A DNA stretch of 64,000 nt. It comes from Echinometra lucunter (lineage: Eukaryota > Echinodermata > Echinoidea > Camarodonta > Echinometridae). Positions 33,880-46,009 of the stretch are shown piece by piece. Position numbers and translations under genes: made by a program. The notes beneath the pieces were generated by a model that searched no databases, was not told the origin of the DNA, and was given only the letters and a program-made list of their open reading frames with translations. The stretch lies in assembly GCA_029962745.1 (NCBI GenBank), contig CM057155.1, positions 32,504,361 through 32,568,360 on the forward strand. The letters are read 5' to 3'. Within the stretch, counting starts at the first letter, position 1; every line of letters begins with the position of its first letter.

Positions 33880-34862
33880 CCTTTAATTAGGGTTGAATGG
33901 ATTTAAAGCCTTTATTTGTGTGTGCCCTTTAATGAAAAAATAACTGGCATGTGCTGGTTATAAATCCTAAAATAAAAAGTATAATATAAGTATGATACTG
34001 GATCATACTGTATGTACCATCAACTTTAGAAACTTAATGTCATTGTATGAAAGGACAGTTAAGGCATATAAGGTTTTATTGCTTGATTGATCTCAATACC
34101 TGAATGACTGTTTTACTAAAATGAAGGATGAACATTCTAGTTTATTTTGTGTACAAAGACTTTGATAAGTTTGTTTCATGATTTCATGCAATCATGTTCC
34201 TCAGACAAAATTTCCTATTGCATGAATGAGATTGACTTTCACCATTTTTTTTCTTTGAACCTTTAAATCAGTTTCTCTTGATATACCTCTGCTCTGAAAG
34301 TCATCCCTTGTATGAGGATGTATTCTCTTTAACAAATACATGAGGTGTCAAAAAAAGTATCAAAAAGTCTCTTTTTTAGCAATAAAATCATTTTAAATAT
34401 CTTGACTTGTTATTTTGAAAGAGAAGTAGAAGAGCTCACTTTCTGTCTGAAGATACATGTACTATGATTTCGTCTTACTTTTGAAATACAGTGTAAAGGC
34501 ATGCAAAAAGGGAAATTTGATGAATTCTAAACACATTTGAGGTGAATATGATTCCGACCAGCATATTTAAGATAATAGCATTGTATATATATATATTTCA
34601 TCAAAATCTTATTTACATGAGAAAAATTTATTAGTAGGAGTTTTCACTGTGGCAGATGAGAGCTCCACCGAGAAGCAGTGGTTCCACTCAGAAACGCTGC
34701 CACGGAGTGGCAGCGTCCCGGGGCTAAGCCCTCGTATGAGTCCTACAGTATCACAGTGTTTAACCTATTTAGGGATCATTTCTTCTGTAGTATGTATCGT
34801 TCTCTTACAACACACTAGTGTCCCCACACCTATTGGCCAATGGAACAGGTTTGCTCCTGTAT
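33880..34862. other. Intergenic DNA with one perfect short hairpin
   Basis: No gene seen. ACGCTGCCAC (34694-34703), GGA, GTGGCAGCGT (34707-34716) is a perfect 10-bp stem in a small GC-rich patch at 34650-34735, unlike the AT-rich flanks. Confidence 0.6.
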
Positions 34863-35268
34863 TAACCCATTCATGACAGAGGTCCATTTTGTGGTTTGGC
34901 CTAATATTTTTTGATGCAAAGCTCTAAAAATCATACCAAATACATGAGCAGAAAGAGCAAAAAATTCTATACAAACTGTGCCCATTTTGGTTGTGTCAGT
35001 ATTTGTTGTTGGATGCTGGAAACTTTTAAAAGGAAAATAAGCATTAAAATCCTTAAATTGGCAATGTGATAGGAAGTTTAAAATCATCTTTTCCCCTGCA
35101 AATTGGCAACTTTTTGACTTATCATAATTTCTGTCAATTTATATTCATTTCAGATACATGATGTTTTATAAGAAAAATGTAGCAATAAAATAATGTTGGT
35201 GTTGCCAATTTGAAGAATGAAAGCTGATCAAATCAGGCTTTAAATAATTCCTGTCACAAATGGGTTAA
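34863..35268. mobile_element. TTAA-flanked MITE, family A, copy 2
   Basis: TTAA at 34863-34866 and 35265-35268. Same orientation as copy 1 (5457-5871) and highly similar to it throughout. The minus-strand ORF shared by copies 1 and 2 (FLSHCQFKDFNAYFP) reflects common repeat sequence, not a gene. A second TTAA-type end lies just right of it, at about 35290-35308. Confidence 0.85.
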
Positions 35269-35308
35269 GTCATTGGGAATGAAAAATTCCAGTAGCGAAT
35301 GGGTTAAA

Positions 35309-36173
35309 TGATGCCTTTAAGTCAATCAACTTATTAAGGTATTTCCTTTACAAAGATAGCTCCTGGTACCAGCTCATTTTTATTTATGGACTATTATTTT
35401 AGTTTGTGTACAGTCTGTACTTTGAACACATTGTAATCAATATGTACTTACAGTTTGTATACAACCTATAAAACTGTTTCGTTTGGAGGAAAATGCATGC
35501 CGTTTGGAAGAAAACAATCTTGAAGAGAGCTTTTAAGTCGTAAAAAAAGATTGACAGTATCTGAGTTGAGAACACGTATGCATGATAGTTTACAAGTAGT
35601 TTTTTGTGCAGTCCAGAAGTTGGAAATAGTCCAGAGGGAAAAAGGAGTATAGGCTATGGAATCTGAGCAGCTTTTGGAGTTTAATTACATAGTAAATTGG
35701 AGGAGCAAAGAGAATGGGAGTATTGAGAATGAGTGAAAATAATTATGAAGAAAAAAAATGAAAGGATCAGAGAGAGAGAAGGAGAGACAGAGATAGACAA
35801 GATACAAACATACACTTCTGCACAACATGCAGACTGCATATATCAAAATGTCATCATTTGCAAAAGTTTAAGACCAGCATTAGACCACCCGGGAAGTGGG
35901 GGTATTTCAATAATTTGGTATACACTATTTTGTCTCATTGAATGCTTAATAACATGTTTTCTGGAGTGGTCAACAGCACAAGGGTAATGGTATAAGCCCA
36001 TATGGATGCATTGAAAATGAATACTGTCTAAAAATAGTTTAACTTTGTTTTTCCTTGGAGTTATTGCATTTTTGGAATGGTGGTTTGACACTTTTGGAAA
36101 TGATGGCAGTTAAAGACGAGAAAGAAATTTCATCCTGTATTCCACTCAGGAAATACTATTTGTCTAACTGTAG
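35309..36173. other. Transporter 5' flank, no gene seen
   Basis: AT-rich with a purine tract near 35745-35800. No coding exon or clear promoter. Confidence 0.35.
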
Positions 36174-36760
36174 CCAATGTCCATGAATTTCTGTAATCTG
36201 TTCTCATGTAGATGATTTCACCAAGTAGAAACTGCCTATAATCCATCACATACCAACTCAAACACCCATCATGATGAGTTCATAAGTTCACCAATGTCCA
36301 TGAATTCCTCTAATCTGTTATTGTAGATGATTTCACCAAGAAGTTGAAATTGGCTATAACCCATCACACACCAACTCAAACACCCATCATCATGAGTTCA
36401 TAAGTTCACCAATGTCCATAAATTCCTCTAATCTGTTAATGTAGATGATTTCACCAAGAAGTTGAAATTGGCTATAACCCATCACACACCAACTCAAACA
36501 CTCATCCATCATCATGAGTTCATAAGTTCACCAATGTCCATGAATACTTCTAATCTGTTAATGTAGATGATTTCATCAAGAAGTTGAAATTGGCTATAAC
36601 CCATCACACACCAACTCAAACACCCATCCATCATGAGTTCATAAGTTCACCAATGTCCATGAATTCCTCTAATCTGTTAATGTAGATGGTTTCACCAAGA
36701 AGTTGAAATTGGCTATAACCCATCACACACCAACTCAAACACCCATCATCATGAGTTCAT
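36174..36760 (+). repeat. Tandem array copying the transporter start-codon region (5 units)
   Basis: Units begin at 36174, 36291, 36409, 36531 and 36650 (117-122 bp each). Each contains caccaactcaaacacccatc followed by ATGAGTTCAT. Only the last continues into the coding exon (ATG 36751). In the other four (ATG at 36274, 36392, 36514, 36633) the next codons are AGT TCA TAA, giving Met-Ser-Ser-stop. Each unit also has an upstream ATG in gtagatgatttcacc that stops after six codons. If transcribed, the leader would hold many short upstream ORFs. Confidence 0.95.
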
Positions 36761-39267
36761 CCAGTCGACAGAGGAGGGAGGTGGCTAGGAGGTTGAAATC
36801 CAAGGTCAAGGACTACTGCTCTGTGGAGAAATGGAAAGAGCGCTTCCCCATATCTATGTGGCTTCCACAGTACCGAGTCTACAAGGGGATCAATGATATC
36901 ATCGCTGGACTCACAGTGGGTTTGACTGTGATTCCTCAAGGACTGGCATACGCTGGTATCGCCAAGCTCCCTTCAGAGGTCAGTCTGTGTTCCCTCTAAA
37001 CTGAAAGGCTAGTCAAAGTTGTAATGGCTTGTGTAAAAGAAAGCATATCTGCAGTGCAAAAAATGCATGGCAGCATTACATTACATTATTTAGCTACATT
37101 GAAAGAGCTCAATGTACAAGTACAGTAAGTACAGTAAGCATGAGCTGTGGTAAATAAAAGTACCACCAAGAAAATCCTGCTCCTCCCAAGTCCTTAAAGA
37201 GCTTTTCTAAGAGTCTAAGAAAAAAAAGATACCCTGTACCTCTGCTATGATTATCTATTATTATTTTCATGATTTACTAGGAGGTGTTTCATAAAGCTGT
37301 TCGTAAAGTTACAAATGACTTTACGAATGACTTGAATATGAAGTGACAAATGAGATGCAAAATAATTTTCCTGGCGTTTTAACAAAGTGTGACTGCATTT
37401 CCCATAATCTCAATCAAATTGTGGCAAAAAGTATACTTTGCAATAACATTCTTTGTAAGCAGAAGTAATGTTAATCTACATCTGCATATTTCACCTTTAG
37501 CTGATGCAACTTATAATGATTGAGAATCCCATTTGGCTTGCCATATTCAATTCGTTTGTAAAGTCCTTCGTAACTTTACGAACAGCTTTATGAAACACCC
37601 CCCGGTGGTTTACAAATAGAAATGTGGAGAAACAAATGATGTGAAAAAGGTAGGATGAAATATGAGTTCATACATGTACATTAGTTGTGATAAGTTTATG
37701 TTTGAAGGTCTATATTTTCATGTTTTCCCTTACAGTATGGACTCTACGCAGCCATTATGGGTGGGTTTATGTATGCAATTTTTGGGATGTCCAAGGATAT
37801 ATCCGTTGGTCCCACAGCCATTATGTCCCTCCTTGTGGCACAGTATGGCACACCTGTCCCAGGAGATGAAGATTTCAATGATCCAACATATGCCATACTG
37901 TTAGCATTCTGCTGTGGAGCAGTCCAATTCTTATTTGGGGTTCTTCATCTAGGTAAGTATTGAGGGACCTTAGCACTAAATAAAACAAAAACAACAACAA
38001 CAAAATAAAAATAACACAGTTTGCTCCTCTGAATTCTACTCCATTAACTGCAATGTGCGCATCATTTTTTTTTGGGGGGGGGAAATAATTTGACATAATT
38101 ACAGTATAGCACTTTAGAAGTTTCAGCTTATGTCAGACTGAAGTTTATACAGTTGAAGAATATCTGATTTGTTTGGGGAAAGTTGCATTAGTGGCTAATG
38201 TTTCCTTCAATCCCAATAATATTCAACACAATGATTTTCAAGGTTAGTTTCAGTTGTAGACAAATAAAAACCCAGAACAGAATATTGTACATTAATTTTG
38301 CCTGCTATTCTCCATCCCCTTTGTTATGAAGTGTCGTAAATACCGGTAGTTCATAACTGTAGGCTTCATAAGGTGGTGTATATACATGTAGAATTAGCAT
38401 CACCATTTTCGCGTGTATGTACACACCCTCTTTCTCTTTAACCTTTTTAATACAAAGACCAAGTTATGTACACACCCTCTTTCTCTTTAACTTTTTTAAT
38501 ACAAAGACCAAGTTAACTCAGTCTGGACATTAAAAGAAAATCATGTCTTATTTCAACAAATCATTTTCAAGGGATGACAGGTTTGTCAAATATCATAAAT
38601 GGTTGTAACCTGAATATGTCACCTCATAACAAACATCACCCGTGATTGCCTTGAATACTAAAAATTGGTCAAGAGCATGTTAGGAAATGATGGGCCTTAT
38701 TGTGGTCCTGTCATATAATATGTGGCTGTAAATGTATGCCCCTTGGAACATTGCAGTTCATGTACTCTTTGAAGAACAATAAGATAGTTGATCAAAGTAC
38801 ACTTCAAACTCTTGTCCATGCTATTAGCAATATGTCTAATCTGTTTCTTATGTAATCTACTGCTGCATTATCTTTTAATGTTTGCAGGTTCCTAAATTTG
38901 AATTTTAACTATTCTTCATTAATTAGAGGTGTCGTGGTCTAGTGGATATGTCACCGGACTGTAGATCTCGTGGTCCGGGTTCAAATCCCGGCGCGGCACT
39001 AATGTCCTTTGGCAAGATATGAATCTACATTTGCCCCTCTTCACCCAGGTGTTAAGTGGGTACCCGGTAGGATGCGAAAGTCATTGTGATTTGTTTAGCA
39101 TTGTGTGTGCCTGAAAAAGGCGCCTGGCTGGAATGCTCCCTAGGGAGTGCAGAAGGTGCATATATTGTATGCTGGCAAACCTGAATCCGATGACCGGGGT
39201 AATAATATTTCTGTAAAGTGCTTAGAGACTCTCTTGGAGATGTATTAGGCGCTATATAAATCCAGGA

Positions 39268-39303
<36 letters not shown>

Positions 39304-40307
39304 AAACTGAATATTCTCCAATGTGTTAAATGTTTATATTCACTTGTTTGCTTTAAGATATCCGTATGTCTTTTTTCAAGTTGCTTAATAGATTTCTTTG
39401 AAAAAGTCCTCATTACAATGTTAAAGTCCCACTTATTTAAATCTGTATAGGTCGAATTGATTTGCCTCTTTGTAATATAAATTTAATCGTGGTACTGTTG
39501 TCCCAGCTTTCCATTTGGTGTAAGGATAGTGCTTTACTTAATGGCTGTGGGAACAACAGCACCACAGCGCTTAGAAACATAGTATTAGGCACGTTATAAA
39601 TGTGCTATATTATTATTATTATTATTACTTCTAACAAAATGTGGCAATTTTCCGTCCCTTCCTCAAATATAAAATGATAATCTTTCATATGACATAGCTT
39701 GGTCCTTCTTTTAATTTACGGCTATCCAGGGCCCCATCTTATAAGCAGTTGCAATTGATTTGAATCAATCGCAACTTTGAGATTGATCTCAACTCCTATC
39801 TCTGAAGTACACAGTTGAGATCGATTTTAAAGTTGAGATTGATTCAAATCGATCGCAACTCTTTGTAAGACAGGGTCCTGGGGTTACATTGTAGGTAGTA
39901 CTAGGGCATATTAAATTAAAGAAAGAAATGGAGCTGAAATATATGAGGAACTTTTTCTGGTTAATGTTGCTTGTCACTGCCCCCCCCCCAAAGAATCTCT
40001 GCTATGCCTCTGTAATCAGGCAACATCATTGAAATAGTATTCTTGTTATTTTATCATGCTTTTTGTCGGTTTGTATCCTTTATGCAGGTGTTATAGCCAA
40101 CTATATATCTACTGTTGTGATATCAGGCTTTACGTCTGCATCGGCTATCACCATTGCTATGAGCCAAGTGAAGACTCTGCTTGGAATCAAATTCCCAGCC
40201 GAGACGTTCTTTCATGATCTCATTGAAACATTCAGGCATATAGATGAGACAAGGTATTACAGATATGGCATTATTTTCAGGTTTTCTTTCCTCTGTCCCG
40301 TCCCTTA

Positions 40308-40340
<33 letters not shown>

Positions 40341-43300
40341 ATTCTTTGCAAAAAAAAATAAAAATGAAAATCACTATTTTGTGTGACTGTCTATATTTGT
40401 TCTTTATGTTTCTCTCTCTCTGTGATTGTTTCTCTTTAGTACCTTATTTCACAATCATTAAAGGGTAAGTCCATCCTAGAAGTTTCACTGTTTCAATAAA
40501 AGGAGATAAATTTGAACAGCATTTTAAAACAGAAATGAGCAAAATCGGTCAAAGAATAAGAAAATTACACTCATTTACATTTTCTAATAAATTATTATTG
40601 GCTCTGCAAATTGGCAGCACTGATGACATCATATGCGAGCAGGTCTCCATTCACTTTGTACGTGAAATTTCACATTTTCTCAATTTTCTTGGAAGTTACA
40701 CATTTTCTCACCCCATAGTCAAAGTATGTTATGTAAAAAGCAATTCTTCTGAACATACATTGACTATGGGGGTTAGAAAATGTGTAACTTCCAAGAAAAT
40801 TGAGAAAATGTGAAATTTCATGTACAAAGTGAAAAAGAGACGTGCTCGCATATGATGTCATCAGTGTTGCCAATTTGCATAGCTGAGAGTAATTTACTAG
40901 AAAATGTAAACAAGTGTAATTTTCTTATTCTTTGACCGATTTTGCTCATTTCTTTTTTTAAATGCTGTTCAAATTTATCTCCTTTTATTGAAACATTGAA
41001 ACTTCTAGGGTGGACTTACCCTTTAAATATAAAGCTGTTTCCTTTCCTGTTTTGTGTTTACATAGTACTTGTAAAAGAGCATTTATCAAATAAGTTTTGA
41101 AGACTCTTATTTAGATGGAAGTTTTAATAAAAAATTATGCCGATAAAGCAGGCATATGATACATAAACATTTCTTTAGGTAAAATCCCCTGTGCAATATC
41201 AGCAATTTGATTTCTTTGCTCCATTCTAAAAGGTTTGTTTGAAATCCATATCTGATAATTCTCTGTGTACAAAGTAGTATTTACTGTTGCTTGCCAAGTT
41301 TTAGCTAATGCATTCAGCCAGACACTTGATAATCTTTATGAGATAATTACATGCAACTCACTGTTTAAAGATCAAGCGCCATCTGTAACAAGTAAAATGT
41401 CAATATTTGCTTGAGTATAGTTACCCTATAAGTAAAGTTACTGCAAAAATGTTATTGCTTCCTTTTGCTGTTGTAAGGTGCAGTGTGTATTTCCTGATTT
41501 TATTTTTTATTTTTTGTCTTAGAATGTTTTTTGGTCTTCAAATAAAAATGGGTCTTTGAAATTTACATGTAATTAATTTTCATTCATTTCAAGATACATT
41601 ACAAGACTGACAATATGTTCTCATAATTTTAGTGAAAATAATATTGTTTAAAAAATAATGGGAATTCTTTTGATCGGACAGGGTTAATAAAACAAAATTT
41701 TATCAGTCGCAGTGTTTCTACAAGGAATTCCATGCCATATTTCTGAACTTCCGTGAAACAGCTCTGTTTCATCATAATGATATTTCTGTAAAGCGCTTAT
41801 AGACATCAGCGATTAGGCGCTGTAAAAATTCAGAATATTATTATCATTATTATTATCCTTCTGCTTCTCAAAGATGAGATTGATTTTCATCAATTGTCAC
41901 ATGTGAAGAATAACACACAAATACATAGATATATATTTCCTATCAGTTGAACTCTGTCCCAGATGATCAAAGTTTAGAAATCGGAATATGCAATTAGTGG
42001 ATAAGTGAACAGATTATATTTAATCTGCGATAGTTGCCTCCAGTGATTATCTTTTCTCATTCACGTAGACGCTAATGTGAAAATGTGGGCATTTACTTTG
42101 TTAATGATCATAGTTTATGTTTGATTTACTAAATATATAGGGCATGCCTTCAGGTTACATACGTGCAGATGAAATGATTATTGTTTTATGATTATTATTA
42201 TGAAGGGTTTTGAGCCAGCAAGAAAAAAAAATGATGTATTTTGTGCTTTGAACAACAGCACCCTGATGACTTTGCCATTTTTTCCAATATTTCATGGATT
42301 GGGAACAGTAGCTAGATGACCATTCCAAAATTTTAACATCTCATGGTTTAAGGTGCATGTACGTGATGCAGAAGAGATATAAACTATAAACATTTAAATA
42401 TATACAAAGACCAAGATAATTGTATATTGTGCACAGCCCTTGCAAAATCCTTGAGGAAATTTTTTTTGTATGTGTCTAATAGGCCAGTTATTGCAAAAAA
42501 TAGCAGTGTGTTGTTGAAAGCTGCGGTTCTTTGTTTAATTCATTTAATAATGGTTATGGAATAGCTTTTCTTGCTGGGGATATATATTGCACACAGAAAA
42601 AACATGTTCGATTCAATTCAATTCATTTATTCGTCCATCTCAGAAATAAGAATGGAAATTCTACTTTTTATGCTAATTTGTGAAATATGCTGCTCATTAT
42701 CAGCTTGTGTGAAATATATTCATTCATTTATTTGTTTATATATTTATCCATCAATTTATTTATTTGTTTGTTCATTTATCTATATATATATATTTGAAAA
42801 CATGATAGCCCATTCAACAAATTTTGGTCTCCCATGAGGCCCTGCAGTACAAATCATAACTGAACAATCAACATATTACATAAATAAGAATAATAAATGA
42901 AAAGAAAACAGACAAGCATAAAAACGAACAAAAGAACAAATGTATATACAGATGGAAATTCACTAATATAACAAACATAACAAACACTTTTGTAAAAATG
43001 GACCTTATGCAATATATGCAATATTTGGAAATATTGCAAGTGACCGTATGCCAGACTTGAGAATAGAGATTAAAGTTTGATTGAAATCGAAGTTACATAG
43101 GGAATTAATTCACTACAATAACCCAGTTACTGATCTAAGCTAAAACTTGAAAAAAATGTTTCTTTAACTGACATTTAAAAGAATCAAGTTCTTACTTCAT
43201 TTGGTAGATTATTCCAACATATGAACAATTAATAAACATTTTTCAATGTTGACATTTTTCCATTGTCTAATTCTTCTCATCTTTACATTTCTTACCGCTC

Positions 43301-45975
43301 ATTTAGTCATCGAGCGGCCGACCCTGGCATTTTTTTTTCAAGTGGTAAACTGCGCCACGTATGATTATGAATGTGTATTAACGTGTCAGCACTCAAACAA
43401 AAGAGAGTTATGTCAATAGTTGAGCAGACAAACTTATGATGTCATATTTTGTGCTGACTTTACAAGAATTTGATGGGTCCACACCCTTATGCCGCCAGGA
43501 GGCAAAACAGATCATTTTCGCCCTGATGCTTTTTAGTTTTGTTTTGTTTTGTTTTGATTTGGTTTTCCTCTTATATTTTTTGCTGACTCCTATCCTATTC
43601 ATTTGCACTCAAAAAGCCATTGGGATTGAACACAGGTTTTCCACTTCATATCTGAACAAGCCCTACTAGAGCCATGTTATCTGTGTAGAATGAATTCATT
43701 TGACATTCTCACTCAGGCAAGGGGGATGGGTGGTATAGCCAGTAACAAAACTATTGTTGTAATAGGTACGGGTAGATCAAATGGAAAAGAACAAGTTTTG
43801 CCACTTGGGAGCAAGGATTACTACTTATCTTTTCCATTTCTTTTGGTTTCATCTACCTTTTTTTTTCTCCTTATTCCCCCTCATTTTCTTGCTCCCTTTC
43901 TCCTATTACCTATGCTGCTGTGCCATGACAAAAGAAAGCAACTCTGATTTATTTCTAACTGACTTTTTCTTAATTTGAGGTACCGCTTTCTGTATGCTCT
44001 GCATGATAATGAAGAAATTAAGGTCACATGACCCCCAATTTCTGAAATATAGACACATAAAGATGAAGCAACTCCATAGACTTCCACATAAAACAGTGAC
44101 ATATTTTCTTCATTCAATAAGAAACTTCTACAGAGTTGCTTACTTTTGTCATGGGATGGCAGTATGCTTTTTAGACTGATGCCCATGTTTCGTGGAGTCA
44201 AACCATAGACATATAATAAATTTACTGGACGAAAAGCAGCAGGCGCTTATATCATTACGCGAATGGCATTAGGCCCCGCCTCTTTCGGATCATTTAAAGG
44301 TCGACCTAAGCACCCAACTTTCATATCTACTGCGCGAGTGGCGCGTATCACTTTTATTATGATACTTTGATTTAATGCGCATTTGTTGCGCATTTGTTGC
44401 GCATTGATTGTGCAGCATTGTGCATATTTTTAGCTAATGGGCGTAATGTTTTAAAACATGCACAAACGCACGCGACTCCTTGGAATCATCTTACAAAATG
44501 AATTATTCATTTTTGCTCATAAATATATTGATGGGTGCTTAGGTCGGCCTACTAATGGATCTGGACAAAATGGCGGAGCTTTAGGGGCCTGAGTCAAACC
44601 CTCCTTTTCAAGCATGAGTTAAAGTGGCTAGAAAATGAGAAATCATGGGGAAAGGCAGGGTGATCTCGGATGAGAGGGGGAACGCAGTCGGCCGCTCGAG
44701 TTTCAAGAAAAGGGAGCATTATAAAAGACATTTCTTCTACGTGTTTCAAATTTCGCGCAATGAAAAAGCTAATAAACAGCTAGTCATATGGAAAAACAAT
44801 TACATGGCCAGCTCCCTAGGAGAGCCTAAGGGGTGTTACGTAATCCGCGGCGACGACGTGTCGGGGAAAGGCAATGAAGTTTAATGGCTAGACTAACAAA
44901 CCAGAAGTAAACTATATTTTGTATTTTGAAATGTTGGAGCATTTTCCAAGACGTTTCTTTGAGTGAACACAATGAGACCCGTTAAGAGTCTAAACACTTA
45001 GAGTTGTTGAGAAATGTGAGAACCCGAAGTGTATGACTAGGTTGAGTTCGGTAAACTTCGTGCTGTCCAAACTGTTATCGCATTAGTCCGACGGGCTCGC
45101 ATAACGGACGGATTATAGTGTACAAGTAAACAAGCCTTTTGCAAATTCGTTTTCCCCATGATTTCCCATTTGTTGGCCTCTTTAATGGGCATTTAATAAC
45201 CAAATTGTGACTGCATGAAGTTTTCATCCTATTTAGTTTTTTTTGAAATCATTTATGGATCATTTTAGGTGGCAAGACCTCACTCTTGGATTGTGCTGCA
45301 TTGTTGCATTGGCATTCATGAGGGTAAGAATAACAACACAAGAAGTAGATAAGTTTCATATCCTCACAGAATTTTGAGACCTAATGAAAAGTTCTAATAG
45401 GTCAGAATGATTTTTAAAATTTACTGTGTTACCCCTTGTAGAAAGATGTTATACTATAACACTGCCCACTATTTTTCCTTGATCTTCATGAAAAAAAGTG
45501 TAGAGAACTACCTGAGTCTTCAAATAAATCCACGATTAATCCATGATTCGACTTGCTATAGATATTAAACTAACGAAGAAATATGTACATTCACTATTGG
45601 TCCTGCAATAATTTGGCTATTTTCGTTGATCAAACATACAGGTTTTTGATTTGCACACAATGTAAGCATGTTGTTTTATTTCCCTTTTCTTTATCCAATC
45701 TAGTTCATGAAGAACAAAGCTCAACAAAGAATAGAAAAGTTAGGGAGGAATCCACCACTGAAGAAAAAGATACCATGGAAAATTGCCTGGGTGTTTGGAA
45801 GTGGTGAGTATTTAGTTATTTCATGACAACAGGGTAGATGATAACAGTAATGATGATAATAGTAATAAAAATGATTATGATAATAATAATGGTAATAATG
45901 ATAATAATGGTAGTAATAATGATAATAATAATAGCAATAAAAAGAATAAGAGTAATAGCAGTAATACTGATAATT

Positions 45976-46009
<34 letters not shown>

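Noticed and set aside
33440..33880. 146-codon ORF rich in Tyr and Ile
   Set aside because: Mostly a translated (TA)n microsatellite.
36703..36750. Earlier in-frame start for the transporter at TTG 36703
   Set aside because: Non-ATG, and the sequence lies in the tandem repeat unit; the ATG at 36751 fits the family N-terminus.
36174..36760. CRISPR-like or satellite array
   Set aside because: Units are adjacent with no unique spacers, in a eukaryotic gene leader; it is a tandem duplication of gene sequence.
44645..44884. 79-codon ORF as a ribosomal-protein retrocopy (MGKGRV start)
   Set aside because: Similarity stops after a few residues; I could not match it to any ribosomal protein, so it is left unnamed.
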